NCBI GenBank assembly: GCA_023484105.1
Contig: JAMDBD010000012.1
Location: 1 to 38,740 of the forward strand
Source: Thermoplasmatota archaeon
GTDB lineage: Archaea; Thermoplasmatota; Thermoplasmata; Thermoplasmatales; Thermoplasmataceae
Length of the DNA: 38,740 nt
Reading direction: 5' to 3'
This document shows positions 1-9,018 of the stretch, in pieces. The notes under the pieces are model-generated. The model was not told the DNA's origin. It saw only the letters and a list, made by a program, of their open reading frames with translations, and searched no databases. The position numbers were made by a program, and so were the translations under genes. Numbering within the stretch: the first letter of the stretch is position 1; the number at the start of each line of letters is the position of its first letter.

Positions 1-243
1 GTCCAGTAGCGAAGGGGAGACTATAGCGCCGGTGCGTGACGGTTCAATGATTCCGTATCTCTGCATTATGCGCAGTGAGTAGCGGACAATATGTTCTGGC
101 ATCCCGGTCAGTTCTGATATCTTGAGAATCCCTATTGGCTGGGTGTTTATTACTACAGAGAGAATCCTCATACACCTGTCAAGCCTTTCAATAGACATCC
201 CTATCTGTTCAAGCATTCCATCAAAAATTTCAGAAGAAGACAT
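1..243 (-). CDS. Winged-helix-type predicted transcriptional regulator (C-terminus outside window)
   Basis: An open frame of 81 codons starts at the ATG at 243 and runs off the window edge. The protein begins MSSSEIFDGMLEQIGMSIE and continues with a helix-turn-helix-like stretch, GILKISELTGMPEHIVRYSL, followed by MQRYGIIEPS. This pattern resembles archaeal predicted regulators of the COG2522 kind, where a short wHTH recognises DNA; that family link is from memory and not proven. It lies 11 bases downstream of the stop of the 67-aa gene on the same strand, so the two are probably one transcript. The ligand, targets and C-terminal domain cannot be seen. Confidence 0.6.
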   Translation of the reverse strand, partial: MSSSEIFDGMLEQIGMSIERLDRCMRILSVVINTQPIGILKISELTGMPEHIVRYSLRIMQRYGIIEPSRTGAIVSPSLLD

Positions 244-254
244 ATGCAATCATC

Positions 255-458
255 CTAGGGGTATATCTGATCACCTTTGTAGAGAATGATCTCTCCAGGT
301 CCGCACAGATCCGCTATCTTTCTTTTCCTCTCCTCTATGTAGGCAGCAAACTTCGAGGGATTACTGGATACCTCGCTGATCCTCTCGGCATTCCTGAGAA
401 GCGCAACCTGAAGCCTTATCTCAAAACGTCTCTCCTCAGGGAGATCAGAAATTTCCAT
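255..458 (-). CDS. Small conserved-looking hypothetical protein (67 aa)
   Basis: ATG start at 458 and TAG stop at 255. The protein is charged and mostly helical (PEERRFEIRLQVALLRNAER, then EERKRKIADL), with a short C-terminal tail rich in Gly and Ile. It has no membrane segment and no Cys pair, and I do not recognise a family. It is the first gene of a two-gene minus-strand unit with the downstream regulator, and is divergent from rtcB with 70 bases between the starts. An AT-rich stretch around 478-492 could serve as TATA element for it. Its support as a real gene is its position in an operon and its clean start. Confidence 0.6.
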   Translation of the reverse strand: MEISDLPEERRFEIRLQVALLRNAERISEVSSNPSKFAAYIEERKRKIADLCGPGEIILYKGDQIYP

Positions 459-528
459 TGCACCTTTATCCCTATCTGTTTTAAAAACTATTAGAGAGGG
501 ATGCTATTAACCCACAAGGCGTATTTCT

Positions 529-1965
529 GTGGGATCTGAAAAACTCCAGCGTGAATCAGGCAATTACGAATTCGTGATTCGCAAATCCGATCACCCTGGA
601 ATGAAGACGGATGCCGTAATATATGGCGACAGGGAGATCATCAACATGGCTGAAAGAGACGGGTCCATGAAACAGCTTATTAATGTAGCAAGCCTCCCCT
701 CAATAGTTGGCAGGGCAATTGCCATGCCAGACATACACAGCGGTTATGGTTTTCCAATCGGAGGGGTTGCAGCATACGATGTAAATGACGGAATAATATC
801 CCCTGGAGGAGTTGGGTACGATATTAACTGTGGCGTCTCTCTCATATCCATACCAATTACTGTGGACGAGTTTATGAAAAAACAGAGAGAAACCGTGGAT
901 GATCTGTTCCGCAGTATTCCATCTGGAGTTGGCATAAACGGAAGGATTAACCTGAGTGAAACAGAGATAGAGAAAATCATGAACGAGGGGATAGGATGGG
1001 CTCTAAGGAACGGTTATGGCATAGAATCAGACAGGGAAAGCACTGAGGAGTCAGGATGCTTTGAGGGAGCAGATCCTTCAAAGGTATCGAGGAGCGCGAT
1101 CGCCAGGGGAAGGAAACAAATAGGAACAATTGGCGCCGGAAACCACTTTGTTGAAGTGCAGCGTGTTGGCGAGATCATGCAGCCGGATATTGCCAATGCG
1201 TTTGGTATCAGATCGGGTGAGGTCGCAGTGATGATACATACCGGCTCAAGAGGCCTTGGGCATCAGGTGGCCACAGACTACATAGAGAAATTGCACAGCA
1301 AGCCATGGAAGGATCTTCCGGACGATCAACTTGTATACGCACATTCCTCCGAAAATATATATTGGAAATATCTTGCTGCAATGAAGGCGGCGGCAAACTT
1401 TGCCTTTGTAAACAGAGAAATCATTGCATCACAGATACGGAAGATATTCTCCAAACACTTTGGTCTTCAGGAGGAAGACATGAAAATGATTTACAGTATA
1501 TCTCACAATCTTGCCAGGGAGGAGGTCCACGAAGTAGACGGCGTAGCCAGAAGGCTTATGGTACACAGAAAGGGTGCCACAAGGGCACTTCCTCCAGGGA
1601 AAAAGGAGAATGGATCAAAATATCAGAATACCGGACATCCTGTCCTTGTTCCGGGAGACATGGGAAGGAAATCGTATGTGCTTGTAGGTACAAGAGAAAA
1701 CCTTCAGTTGACATTTGCATCTTCGTGCCACGGTGCCGGCAGGCAGCTCTCCAGGCATGCAGCCATGAAACTGGTGAACGCAGATAAGGTTGAGTCTATC
1801 CTGCGGGAGAGGAGGATATATCTTAAAACCGCATCAGCACGCGCTATACTGGAGGAGGCTCCAGAAAGCTACAAGGATGTGGATAGAGTGGTCAGTAGCG
1901 TGGAAAATGCTGGAATAGCAAGGGTTGTATCCGCGCTCTACCCAATCGGGGTGGTGAAGGGATGA
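529..1965 (+). CDS. rtcB: RNA-splicing ligase RtcB (tRNA-splicing 3'-phosphate ligase)
   Basis: RtcB joins RNA 2',3'-cyclic phosphate or 3'-phosphate ends to 5'-OH ends with GTP and Mn2+, completing tRNA splicing in archaea. The family's metal and guanylation residues are visible: GYDINCGV (D98, C101), GAGNHFVEVQ, HTGSRGLGHQ, SHNLA, and HRKGATRALPPG, whose H346 corresponds to the guanylylated histidine. Length (478 aa) is normal and there is no intein. A GTG start at 529 is chosen because the N-terminal region aligns with other archaeal RtcBs; the next in-frame ATG (601) would cut into conserved sequence. The segment GDMGRKSYVLVGT differs slightly from the usual GSMGTASYVL. No archease gene is visible next to it. 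It overlaps the following amidohydrolase by ATGA. Confidence 0.95.
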   Translation: MGSEKLQRESGNYEFVIRKSDHPGMKTDAVIYGDREIINMAERDGSMKQLINVASLPSIVGRAIAMPDIHSGYGFPIGGVAAYDVNDGIISPGGVGYDINCGVSLISIPITVDEFMKKQRETVDDLFRSIPSGVGINGRINLSETEIEKIMNEGIGWALRNGYGIESDRESTEESGCFEGADPSKVSRSAIARGRKQIGTIGAGNHFVEVQRVGEIMQPDIANAFGIRSGEVAVMIHTGSRGLGHQVATDYIEKLHSKPWKDLPDDQLVYAHSSENIYWKYLAAMKAAANFAFVNREIIASQIRKIFSKHFGLQEEDMKMIYSISHNLAREEVHEVDGVARRLMVHRKGATRALPPGKKENGSKYQNTGHPVLVPGDMGRKSYVLVGTRENLQLTFASSCHGAGRQLSRHAAMKLVNADKVESILRERRIYLKTASARAILEEAPESYKDVDRVVSSVENAGIARVVSALYPIGVVKG

Positions 1966-2978
1966 CAACGGTGCTGTTCAGGGGGCACATGTACAGAGAT
2001 TCAAGGATCAAAAGAACAACAATATTGAAAAGAAACGACATGATCGAAATCGTCGACGGATATGAAGGCGAAGCAATATACCCTGTTTACAGAGGCACAT
2101 TGATTCCAGCACCCATAAACGGGCACACGCATATAGGCGATTCCTTCATACAAGAGGAACCCCCGGAGGATCTGATGAGCAGTGTTGGCCCTGGGGGATT
2201 TAAGCATCGTTATCTCAGTACAGTGAGCAAATCTGCCCTTGTCCATGGAATGAAGGGCGCTCTCTCAGCTGCGTTGAAATCAGGCACGCACAGAATCTAC
2301 GATTTCAGGGAAGGAGGCCTTGAAGGAACCGCTGCAATCAGGAAGGCCGCTTCCGGACTGAACATAGATCTGAAGATCCTTGGTAGACCAGCCACCAGAG
2401 AGGAGGCGTTACAAATGGTAAACATGGTCTCAGGGTTTGGAATGAGCGCAATAAGTGACCACAACTTTGACTTTCTTCTGGCGTTATCGGAAATGGCTTA
2501 CGGATCCGGAAAAATATTTTCAATACACTTTTCAGAAAGAACCAGGGAAGACATAGGGATGCTGCTGCAGCTTAAGCCGTCATTGATAGTTCACGGTCTG
2601 AAGATGACGCAGGAAGATATAGCAGCAGTACAAAAGAATGGCATACCGCTGTGCATAACCCCAAGATCAAACTACCTCTACGGTCTCAACGCAGATTATT
2701 CAAGATTCTACAGAAACGGGTTAAAAGTAATGATTGGTACTGACAACGGATTTGCAACAACTCAAGATACTCTTTCAGAGCTATCATTTCTTTACTTCAT
2801 ACAGAGAAACTTCTCCAGGATCGATCCAGCGGTACTGCTGAAGTCGGCCGTATATGATCCTGTAGCAGGTGAGACAGAAAACTCAAGATACCTTCTGTTT
2901 GATAATGCATATCTGTCTGAGTACCAGATTGTCACCAAGGGATATGCGATCAGGAAGAGACTTCTCCAAATAACATAA
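1962..2978 (+). CDS. Amidohydrolase-superfamily metal-dependent hydrolase
   Basis: A TIM-barrel amidohydrolase of the deaminase/chlorohydrolase type. The metal ligands expected for the fold are all present: NGHTHIG (H55, H57), HFSE (H189), VHG (H211) and GTDNG (D261). The set H-x-H, H, H, D without a carboxylated Lys suggests a mononuclear enzyme related to adenosine/cytosine/guanine deaminases, but the substrate cannot be read from the sequence. Length is 338 aa, somewhat short for the group, with a reduced N-terminal beta-sandwich. The start ATG overlaps the rtcB stop (ATGA), so the two are translationally coupled; a link to RNA repair or nucleotide salvage is possible but only inferred. 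Confidence 0.8.
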   Translation: MTTVLFRGHMYRDSRIKRTTILKRNDMIEIVDGYEGEAIYPVYRGTLIPAPINGHTHIGDSFIQEEPPEDLMSSVGPGGFKHRYLSTVSKSALVHGMKGALSAALKSGTHRIYDFREGGLEGTAAIRKAASGLNIDLKILGRPATREEALQMVNMVSGFGMSAISDHNFDFLLALSEMAYGSGKIFSIHFSERTREDIGMLLQLKPSLIVHGLKMTQEDIAAVQKNGIPLCITPRSNYLYGLNADYSRFYRNGLKVMIGTDNGFATTQDTLSELSFLYFIQRNFSRIDPAVLLKSAVYDPVAGETENSRYLLFDNAYLSEYQIVTKGYAIRKRLLQIT

Positions 2979-2993
2979 AGAAGCTCTAAGAAT

Positions 2994-3002
2994 GTTTATA
3001 TC
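2994..3002 (+). promoter_or_regulatory. TATA box for the 977-aa surface protein
   Basis: The sequence gtttatatc lies about 27 bases before the GTG at 3027, the spacing expected when transcription starts at or next to the start codon (leaderless mRNA). It sits in the 48-base gap after the amidohydrolase stop. Confidence 0.6.
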
Positions 3003-3026
3003 GGAATATTCCTTTAACCGGCTACT

Positions 3027-5960
3027 GTGAGGAAGATTCCATTGAACAAAAACATAGCAATTTCAGCGCTTGTGGTAATAGCTCTACTGTTTGGCTCTAT
3101 CATGCTGACTGGGAACTCAATGGCTTTCAAACCTGAGATGACCAAAGTCAACATGGAACTTTACTATGAGAATGGGAGCAGGGTGATATCATTTGCCTCT
3201 TCTTCCACACAGATTACGATAAGTACTATTTCAGGAAGTGTCGTTCAGACCCTCCAGGGGAGTGCAGTATCTGCAAACCTTCCATATGGTGTGTACAAGG
3301 TGAAGGTCTCACAGGACTATACCTTCGATGCTTCAACCAATGGATATGTCCTATCTGAGCCATATTCAACCTATCTTAACCTTTCGAGCCAGTACAGTAA
3401 CCAGACGCTCTACGTGCCTGTGGAGATTGCACATACAACCAATGTTTCTATATCAGGGCTGGGTGCCGGAAAGAACGTCACATTAAACTTCCAGACTCCA
3501 ACCGGATTCAACTTCCTGAGTGTAACTAAGAATGTATCATCCTTCACGGAAGATCTTCCTGTAGGGGTCTTCTATGTCAATGCGATTTATGGAGGGGAAC
3601 CTCACATTTACACGGAAACAATAACTGCCCATGATTACAACATATCTATCCCGCTCACCACCTCATCCATGTTCGGCGTAGTTTATTCTTCAACAGGTGC
3701 CCAGATAACACAGGTCAATGTAGTGATACTTAACACAACATCCCTCAAATACACCAGTGTGCCCTTTCAGGGAAATACCTTTTCTGTCTTCATTCACAAC
3801 TATGCTGGCAAGATTGTAATCATAACATCTCCAGGCTACGCGCCATATCAGATAAAGGCAGCGCCTGGTCAGGTATCAATACCGCCTCTCTCTCCTGCAT
3901 ATGGATCCGTCAGCACAATGTTTTCAGTTGGGAACAAACTTGGTTACGCAAATGAGACAGTGACAATGCATTTCAGCAATTCAACCACTGTTCCATTTCT
4001 CCCAAACAGTACTGTAGGATCCCTTTACTGGCAGGAGAAGCTTGACAATATAGGTGTAACGGCAATCCATCAGCTGCTCTCTCAGTATATGGGCAGATAC
4101 ACCAATTCAACCTTCATGATAAACGGGAATCCATATATCCTCAGATTCAGTCAGGTTGACAGCATATCTGTAAATCCCTCAAACCTGACAGCCGTGATCA
4201 ACGCCACATACAACAACTCAGCACTGTATGGAATTTCCACACTGAAGAACGCATCAATATATGCGACGGCCACATCACATATGCCAGGGCAGCTGAATTA
4301 CACATACTCACTCTATTACAGCAACACCAGCATTGCACTTAAATCATCCAATTATCCCACCAGCACATACAGGTCACCAATAAATATCTCAACACAACCC
4401 ACTTCCCGCTGGGTTAAGCTTCAGTTCACTGCGGTTAAGGGACCTACATTTGTTGACAGCTACACATCCCTTTACTGGTCAGGACTAAACAGTTCGAACT
4501 ACATCCTGAACAGCTCCATCAACAATACTGTCTTTGTTGCTCCTGTGGGTCAGCAGGTCTACATCAATATCTCAAAGGCTTACTTCAACCCGGTAACCGG
4601 GACAAACGACTATTCTCTAACAAAATTCACCTGGAAGATTGACGGCAGTGCCGTAAGCACACAGGCAAACAGGACGTACAACATATCTTACACATTCTCC
4701 AGCAACGATACCGAGTACACTGTGCTTGTCAATGCAACAAGCCCGTCTGGCGGAACCAATCAGACAACCTTCTACGTGTATGCATTCCAGGGAAAGCCTG
4801 AGATACAGTATTCCGTGAATTACAGCAACAAGGTCCACTATTCTGGCAGCTACAACTCTTCCGGCGCAATGATAAGTGTTCCACAGAACTCTCTGATCCT
4901 CTTCTCCGTCTACAACTCGTCTGCAAAGGTTGCCAACTACAGTGTGCCTCTTATCTTCAAATGGAGCTTTGTTAACTTTACCACTGCGTCACCTAACGCA
5001 TCCTACAAATTTGCAAAACCAGACATTAACGCATCTGCATATCAGGAGGCAAACGTCACAGTCACAACTATAACAGGTCAGGCCCTCACTCTTCTTTTCA
5101 AGGTGCACGTGAATGACACCACTCCATCATCACCGTTCATATCAATCTTCAATGCAACCGGGAAAAAGGAATCAAACCCAGTTGCAGGGCAGGTCACAAA
5201 CTTTTCCGCAATGAAGACAAAGGATCCGTATTATTCATTCAGCCAGCTTAAATTCCACTGGCAGGTACTCTATGGAAACGGATCGCTGGCTCCTGTGAAT
5301 TCATCAAAATCGGTATACACAATAGTCAATGGATCTCTGAACGGTTCCTGGGTAAAGATTGAGTTCACAACGCTTAACGATATGGAAATTTCCCTGAAAG
5401 TGACCAACCCATCCAATATAACCTCATATGCAAACCTGACGCTCACAATGGTGGTGAACACACCAAGATTGGTGGTTAACAGTGTCTATGTGCCCGGAGG
5501 TCTTGTGCAGGGAAAGAAGACAACTCTCAAGGTCAATGTCACCAACGACGGTAAGGTAACCGCTGACAGTTTCTATCTCATGATCAAGGTTGGGGGAACT
5601 ATAGTTGTAAACCAGACCTACACCATGCATCTCGCAGTGAATGCGAACGCAAACCTCTCTCTGAACTGGACACCGTCGCAGTCAGGAACAGTTACTATAC
5701 AGGTGATGGGAAGCAACTATACAGAACCTGCATTTTTTGCCACTGCTGGAAGTATTTCCATGTCTGTGAGCATAAGTCCACCATCTTATGTAACACCTCT
5801 GATCATAGTTGCCGTAATACTTGTTATAGTGGTTGTCGGATCTGTCTACTATAAGCTGTCAACAGGCGGTTTCAGGAAGAAGAACAGTGGCACTGCAAAA
5901 ACATCGCTTATAGAACAGAAGAAACAGCAAGAAAAGCAGCAGGAAAAGAAAAATAAATAA
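3027..5960 (+). CDS. Large exported membrane-anchored surface protein with CARDB-like domain
   Basis: A 977-aa protein with an N-terminal hydrophobic signal/anchor (about residues 9-30, ISALVVIALLFGSIMLTG), a very Ser/Thr/Asn-rich extracellular body with dozens of N-x-S/T sequons, and a C-terminal membrane helix (PLIIVAVILVIVVVGSVYY, about 919-938) followed by a basic Lys/Gln-rich cytoplasmic tail. Residues about 812-892 (from PRLVVNSVYVPGG) look like a CARDB adhesion-type Ig fold, and about 480-600 look PKD-like. This topology fits S-layer-like or cell-surface glycoproteins of wall-less Thermoplasmatales. The GTG start is supported by the TATA box 27 bases upstream and by the signal sequence directly after it. 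No catalytic motif was seen. Exact function is unknown; adhesion, envelope structure or binding are all possible. Confidence 0.85.
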   Translation: MRKIPLNKNIAISALVVIALLFGSIMLTGNSMAFKPEMTKVNMELYYENGSRVISFASSSTQITISTISGSVVQTLQGSAVSANLPYGVYKVKVSQDYTFDASTNGYVLSEPYSTYLNLSSQYSNQTLYVPVEIAHTTNVSISGLGAGKNVTLNFQTPTGFNFLSVTKNVSSFTEDLPVGVFYVNAIYGGEPHIYTETITAHDYNISIPLTTSSMFGVVYSSTGAQITQVNVVILNTTSLKYTSVPFQGNTFSVFIHNYAGKIVIITSPGYAPYQIKAAPGQVSIPPLSPAYGSVSTMFSVGNKLGYANETVTMHFSNSTTVPFLPNSTVGSLYWQEKLDNIGVTAIHQLLSQYMGRYTNSTFMINGNPYILRFSQVDSISVNPSNLTAVINATYNNSALYGISTLKNASIYATATSHMPGQLNYTYSLYYSNTSIALKSSNYPTSTYRSPINISTQPTSRWVKLQFTAVKGPTFVDSYTSLYWSGLNSSNYILNSSINNTVFVAPVGQQVYINISKAYFNPVTGTNDYSLTKFTWKIDGSAVSTQANRTYNISYTFSSNDTEYTVLVNATSPSGGTNQTTFYVYAFQGKPEIQYSVNYSNKVHYSGSYNSSGAMISVPQNSLILFSVYNSSAKVANYSVPLIFKWSFVNFTTASPNASYKFAKPDINASAYQEANVTVTTITGQALTLLFKVHVNDTTPSSPFISIFNATGKKESNPVAGQVTNFSAMKTKDPYYSFSQLKFHWQVLYGNGSLAPVNSSKSVYTIVNGSLNGSWVKIEFTTLNDMEISLKVTNPSNITSYANLTLTMVVNTPRLVVNSVYVPGGLVQGKKTTLKVNVTNDGKVTADSFYLMIKVGGTIVVNQTYTMHLAVNANANLSLNWTPSQSGTVTIQVMGSNYTEPAFFATAGSISMSVSISPPSYVTPLIIVAVILVIVVVGSVYYKLSTGGFRKKNSGTAKTSLIEQKKQQEKQQEKKNK

Positions 5961-6076
5961 TTTATAACTTAATTTTTCCCATACAATTTTTATCTGGCGG
6001 AGACAGTCGCACTTTCATGAAAGTCTGAAGACATACCTGCAGGTACGTATAACCTTCTTCTAAGACTCTCTGGTGA
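5961..6076. other. Convergent intergenic segment with T-rich tracts and two perfect palindromes
   Basis: This 116-base gap separates the converging surface-protein and argS genes. Just after the plus-strand stop are T-rich tracts (aatttttccc near 5972 and caatttttatc near 5986), typical of archaeal intrinsic termination. Further on are two perfect palindromes: actttcatgaaagt at 6011-6024 and tacctgcaggta at 6034-6045. No open frame is present. Confidence 0.5.
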
Positions 6077-7729
6077 TCACATCCTGTCAAGAACGTTCAT
6101 GCCCAAAAGTCCTGCGGCATCCCTAACAATCCTGCTGTACATAGATGTTATCTCAAGCCTCCTGCCTCTAACACCATCGTCATCCACATTTACCTGGCAC
6201 CGTGAATAAAAATCATTGAATGCCTTTGTAAGATTCAGGAGATAAAATGCAATGAGATCGGGGCGCTTTGAATCAACAGATCTCTTTATGAAATCAGCAT
6301 AGAGGTACATGTTCCAGAGAAGACCCTTTTCAGTGCTGTCAAACTCCAATGACAGCTTCTGTGATGGACGGGTCTTTTCCATTATTGAGAATGCCCTGCT
6401 GTAGGAGTACATTATAAACGGTGCAGAGTCTCCATCGGTATTCATGGCATCCTCCCAGCGAAAAACCATAGGTTTCTGTGGATTCACTCTCACAATGTTG
6501 AACCTGACTGAATTTGTTGCCACCACTTTTGCGATATTCTCCATGGCTTCAACGCTGTACTCACCCTGTTTTCCAGCTATTATCTTTCTTGCCTCTTGAT
6601 CTGCCCTCGTTATAAGATCCTCAACAGTTATTATGTTTCCCTGCCGTGTTGAAAGCTTTGAACCTTCAAGTGATATAAAGGAATATATGAGAAACTCGAT
6701 TTTTTTATCAACTCCAATCAGATCTGAGAGTATGTACTTCAGAGATTTTGCATAATCCTTGTGATCTTCTCCAAGGACATCGACTATAACATCAAAGTGA
6801 TCGGCCTTAAAAAGGTGATATGCCAGATCCCTTGCCAGGTAGAGTTTGGTGCCATCCGATCGGACAAGGAATTCTTTCTTTCCCCATGGGGTATCGACAT
6901 ACCTCGCCGCGCCTTCAGCCCTGAGAGATCCCTCAAGCATTTCGAAGGCCCTGGCTATCTCCTCTCCCTGAAGGAATCCAGACTCAAATACAAAGTCATC
7001 AATCTTTATATTGAGCTTCAGAAGTGTATTTCTGATGCTGTTGAGGACAATAGTGCACACTCCTCTTATCTCCTCAATCAATGCTGTGTCAGGAATCTCA
7101 TATCTCTTTAGAAGCGGTCCGAGAACAGCATCTTCTCCTCCGAGGCTTTCCATCTCACTGTATATCTTCTGATAGCCCTTCATGAGGTTATCGACAGTCA
7201 TCTCGGAATCAGGGAAGAACCTCTTATGGCCTTCGTAAAGAGCCATGACCTGCTTTCCGGAATCGTTCACAAAATACTGCGTTGAGACCCTGTATCCATA
7301 TCTGCTCATTATTCTGGCCATGGAGTCTCCAATGATTGAATTCCTGATTCTGCCCACATGGATTGGGCCTGTTGGATTTGCACTGGTGTGCTCCACAACC
7401 ACCCTGTCAGGATCCTGGAATGTTTCAGGAAAAACGCCAACAGTATCCATGCTCTGCTTAATAGTGGAAAAAAGGCTTTTTCCAGAGATGCTGATATTTA
7501 TGTAATCTCCTGACAGCTCACACCTTTCTATGAAATCCAGGCTTCTGACAGCTTCGCTGAATGCGGAAAACCACGAACCAAACCAGTCTTCGTGCCTGTA
7601 CCTGAACACTCTTATAACGTAATCCGCGAACCCTTTGGAGTCAATCTCAACGTCCGATGGCTTGATCACTAATCTTGACCCGTTTGATGCTCTGGCAACA
7701 TCATCCCTGAAATCTCTGAAAACAAGCAT
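6077..7729 (-). CDS. argS: Arginyl-tRNA synthetase
   Basis: A class I aminoacyl-tRNA synthetase that charges tRNA-Arg. The HIGH-type motif is NPTGPIHVGR (about residues 118-127). The KMSKS position carries LEGSKLSTRQGN, a non-canonical form common in ArgRS. The C-terminal part ends with the arginyl anticodon-binding helices. Length (550 aa) is normal for archaea. The ATG at 7729 lies 24-32 bases downstream of a minus-strand TATA-like element inside the end of aroA, so it may have its own leaderless promoter besides read-through from the aro genes. A tRNA-Arg(UCU) gene is also in this window. Confidence 0.95.
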   Translation of the reverse strand: MLVFRDFRDDVARASNGSRLVIKPSDVEIDSKGFADYVIRVFRYRHEDWFGSWFSAFSEAVRSLDFIERCELSGDYINISISGKSLFSTIKQSMDTVGVFPETFQDPDRVVVEHTSANPTGPIHVGRIRNSIIGDSMARIMSRYGYRVSTQYFVNDSGKQVMALYEGHKRFFPDSEMTVDNLMKGYQKIYSEMESLGGEDAVLGPLLKRYEIPDTALIEEIRGVCTIVLNSIRNTLLKLNIKIDDFVFESGFLQGEEIARAFEMLEGSLRAEGAARYVDTPWGKKEFLVRSDGTKLYLARDLAYHLFKADHFDVIVDVLGEDHKDYAKSLKYILSDLIGVDKKIEFLIYSFISLEGSKLSTRQGNIITVEDLITRADQEARKIIAGKQGEYSVEAMENIAKVVATNSVRFNIVRVNPQKPMVFRWEDAMNTDGDSAPFIMYSYSRAFSIMEKTRPSQKLSLEFDSTEKGLLWNMYLYADFIKRSVDSKRPDLIAFYLLNLTKAFNDFYSRCQVNVDDDGVRGRRLEITSMYSRIVRDAAGLLGMNVLDRM

Positions 7730-7752
7730 TCAATATCACAATGTTTGCTAAG

Positions 7753-7761
7753 AATTTAAAA
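7753..7761 (-). promoter_or_regulatory. Possible internal TATA box for argS
   Basis: On the minus strand this reads ttttaaatt, just before the aroA stop (7762-7764) and 24-32 bases upstream of the argS ATG. Spacing fits a leaderless start. It is the only base-composition hint that argS can be transcribed separately from the aro operon. Confidence 0.35.
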
Positions 7762-9018
7762 CTAACATTCCCTGCAGCTAATTCCAAGAGATGCAAGAGA
7801 ACTCAGGAATCCAGGAAAACTCTTTGAAACTCTCTCAATATTTTTGTTCACTGTACCTGATCCGGCACATATTGAGGCCGCTATTCCTGCCATCACAGTC
7901 CTGTGTTCCGTGAAGGCGAGAACATCCGGTGCAGAAACTCTCGCAGGGGGCGAGATTTTTATCGAATCATCCATAACCGTTGCCACACCCCCAAACGATG
8001 AGACAAGCTCCCTTATGCCCTCCACTCTGTCACTTTCCTTGTATCTTAACCTTGATATGCCGTTAAGCACAGAATCTCCTTCAGAGAAAATGGCCATCAC
8101 TGAGACCGGAAGGGCGAGATCAGGGCAGCAGTCCAGATCGTAAACTCCACCTCTCAATGCAGACTTTCTCACAGTGACAGAACCGTCACCAGTGCTGACA
8201 TAGCATCCGGCCTGCCTGAGTATTTCCAGTATCTTGATGTCAGGCTGCAGACTGCCCAACCTTAACCCTTTGATGGTCACCCCACTTTCAGAGGCAACCC
8301 CTCCCATTACGAGAATGAAGGCAGCAGACGAATAATCCCCCTCAAGAGTTACTTCCAGGTGTGAAACATGAGCGCGCGGTGAGACAGCGTATGAACCGTT
8401 TTTAAAAGAAACCTGCGTGCCGTATCTCTTCAGCACATCAGCAGTGATGTCAACATATCCTGCAGATGATGCACCCCCATCCACATGAATCTCAGAGTTG
8501 TAATCATCCATTACAGCCTTCATGAGTATCAGCGCAGAGATGAACTGCGAGCTTACATTTCCTGTAATGGCGACATTTCCATTTCTGAGGGTTCTGGCAT
8601 CCATGCGCAGTCTTCTTCCGTACCATTCAAATCTTGCTCCGAGGGATTCAATGGCCTGAATAAGCTGAGAGTGAGGTCTCCTGAATAGCGATTCTGAAAG
8701 CTTAAAAACTATGTTTTCACGCAGACCGGAAAAACCACCAAGCGAAAGTCTGAAAAGGGTGGCAGACTCTCCAACAAAAACCTCTTCGGGAGTTCTCATA
8801 CTGCCAGACATATCGATGGTTCCGGATCTGCTTACAACATCAAGGCCACACTGATTGGCTATTGAGATCGCCCTGAGCTCATCTTCAGAATATCCAAAAT
8901 TATGGATGGTGAGTGGGACACCGAACAATAGGGACATCAGTATATAGCGCTGAGAATAGCTCTTCGACCCAGGTGCCGTCACGTTTCCGGAGGGTTCACC
9001 TGAAAAAGCAAAATTCAT
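7762..9018 (-). CDS. aroA: 3-phosphoshikimate 1-carboxyvinyltransferase (EPSP synthase)
   Basis: Transfers the enolpyruvyl group from PEP to shikimate 3-phosphate, the sixth step of the shikimate pathway. The substrate-binding N-terminal motif PGSKSYSQR is present (K19, S20, R24), as are GESATLFR in place of the usual GNAGTxxR loop, and RLRYKESDRVEGIREL near the C-terminus. Length is 418 aa, normal for the family. The PEP-binding loop GESATLFR departs from the textbook sequence, which might affect glyphosate sensitivity (inference). Its ATG overlaps the aroK stop by four bases (ATGA), so it is translated as part of the aroB-E-K-A unit. Confidence 0.93.
   Translation of the reverse strand: MNFAFSGEPSGNVTAPGSKSYSQRYILMSLLFGVPLTIHNFGYSEDELRAISIANQCGLDVVSRSGTIDMSGSMRTPEEVFVGESATLFRLSLGGFSGLRENIVFKLSESLFRRPHSQLIQAIESLGARFEWYGRRLRMDARTLRNGNVAITGNVSSQFISALILMKAVMDDYNSEIHVDGGASSAGYVDITADVLKRYGTQVSFKNGSYAVSPRAHVSHLEVTLEGDYSSAAFILVMGGVASESGVTIKGLRLGSLQPDIKILEILRQAGCYVSTGDGSVTVRKSALRGGVYDLDCCPDLALPVSVMAIFSEGDSVLNGISRLRYKESDRVEGIRELVSSFGGVATVMDDSIKISPPARVSAPDVLAFTEHRTVMAGIAASICAGSGTVNKNIERVSKSFPGFLSSLASLGISCREC

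Noticed and set aside
1305-1787. 160-aa plus-strand frame inside rtcB
   Set aside because: Entirely within rtcB in another frame, Cys/Arg-rich and without recognisable motifs.
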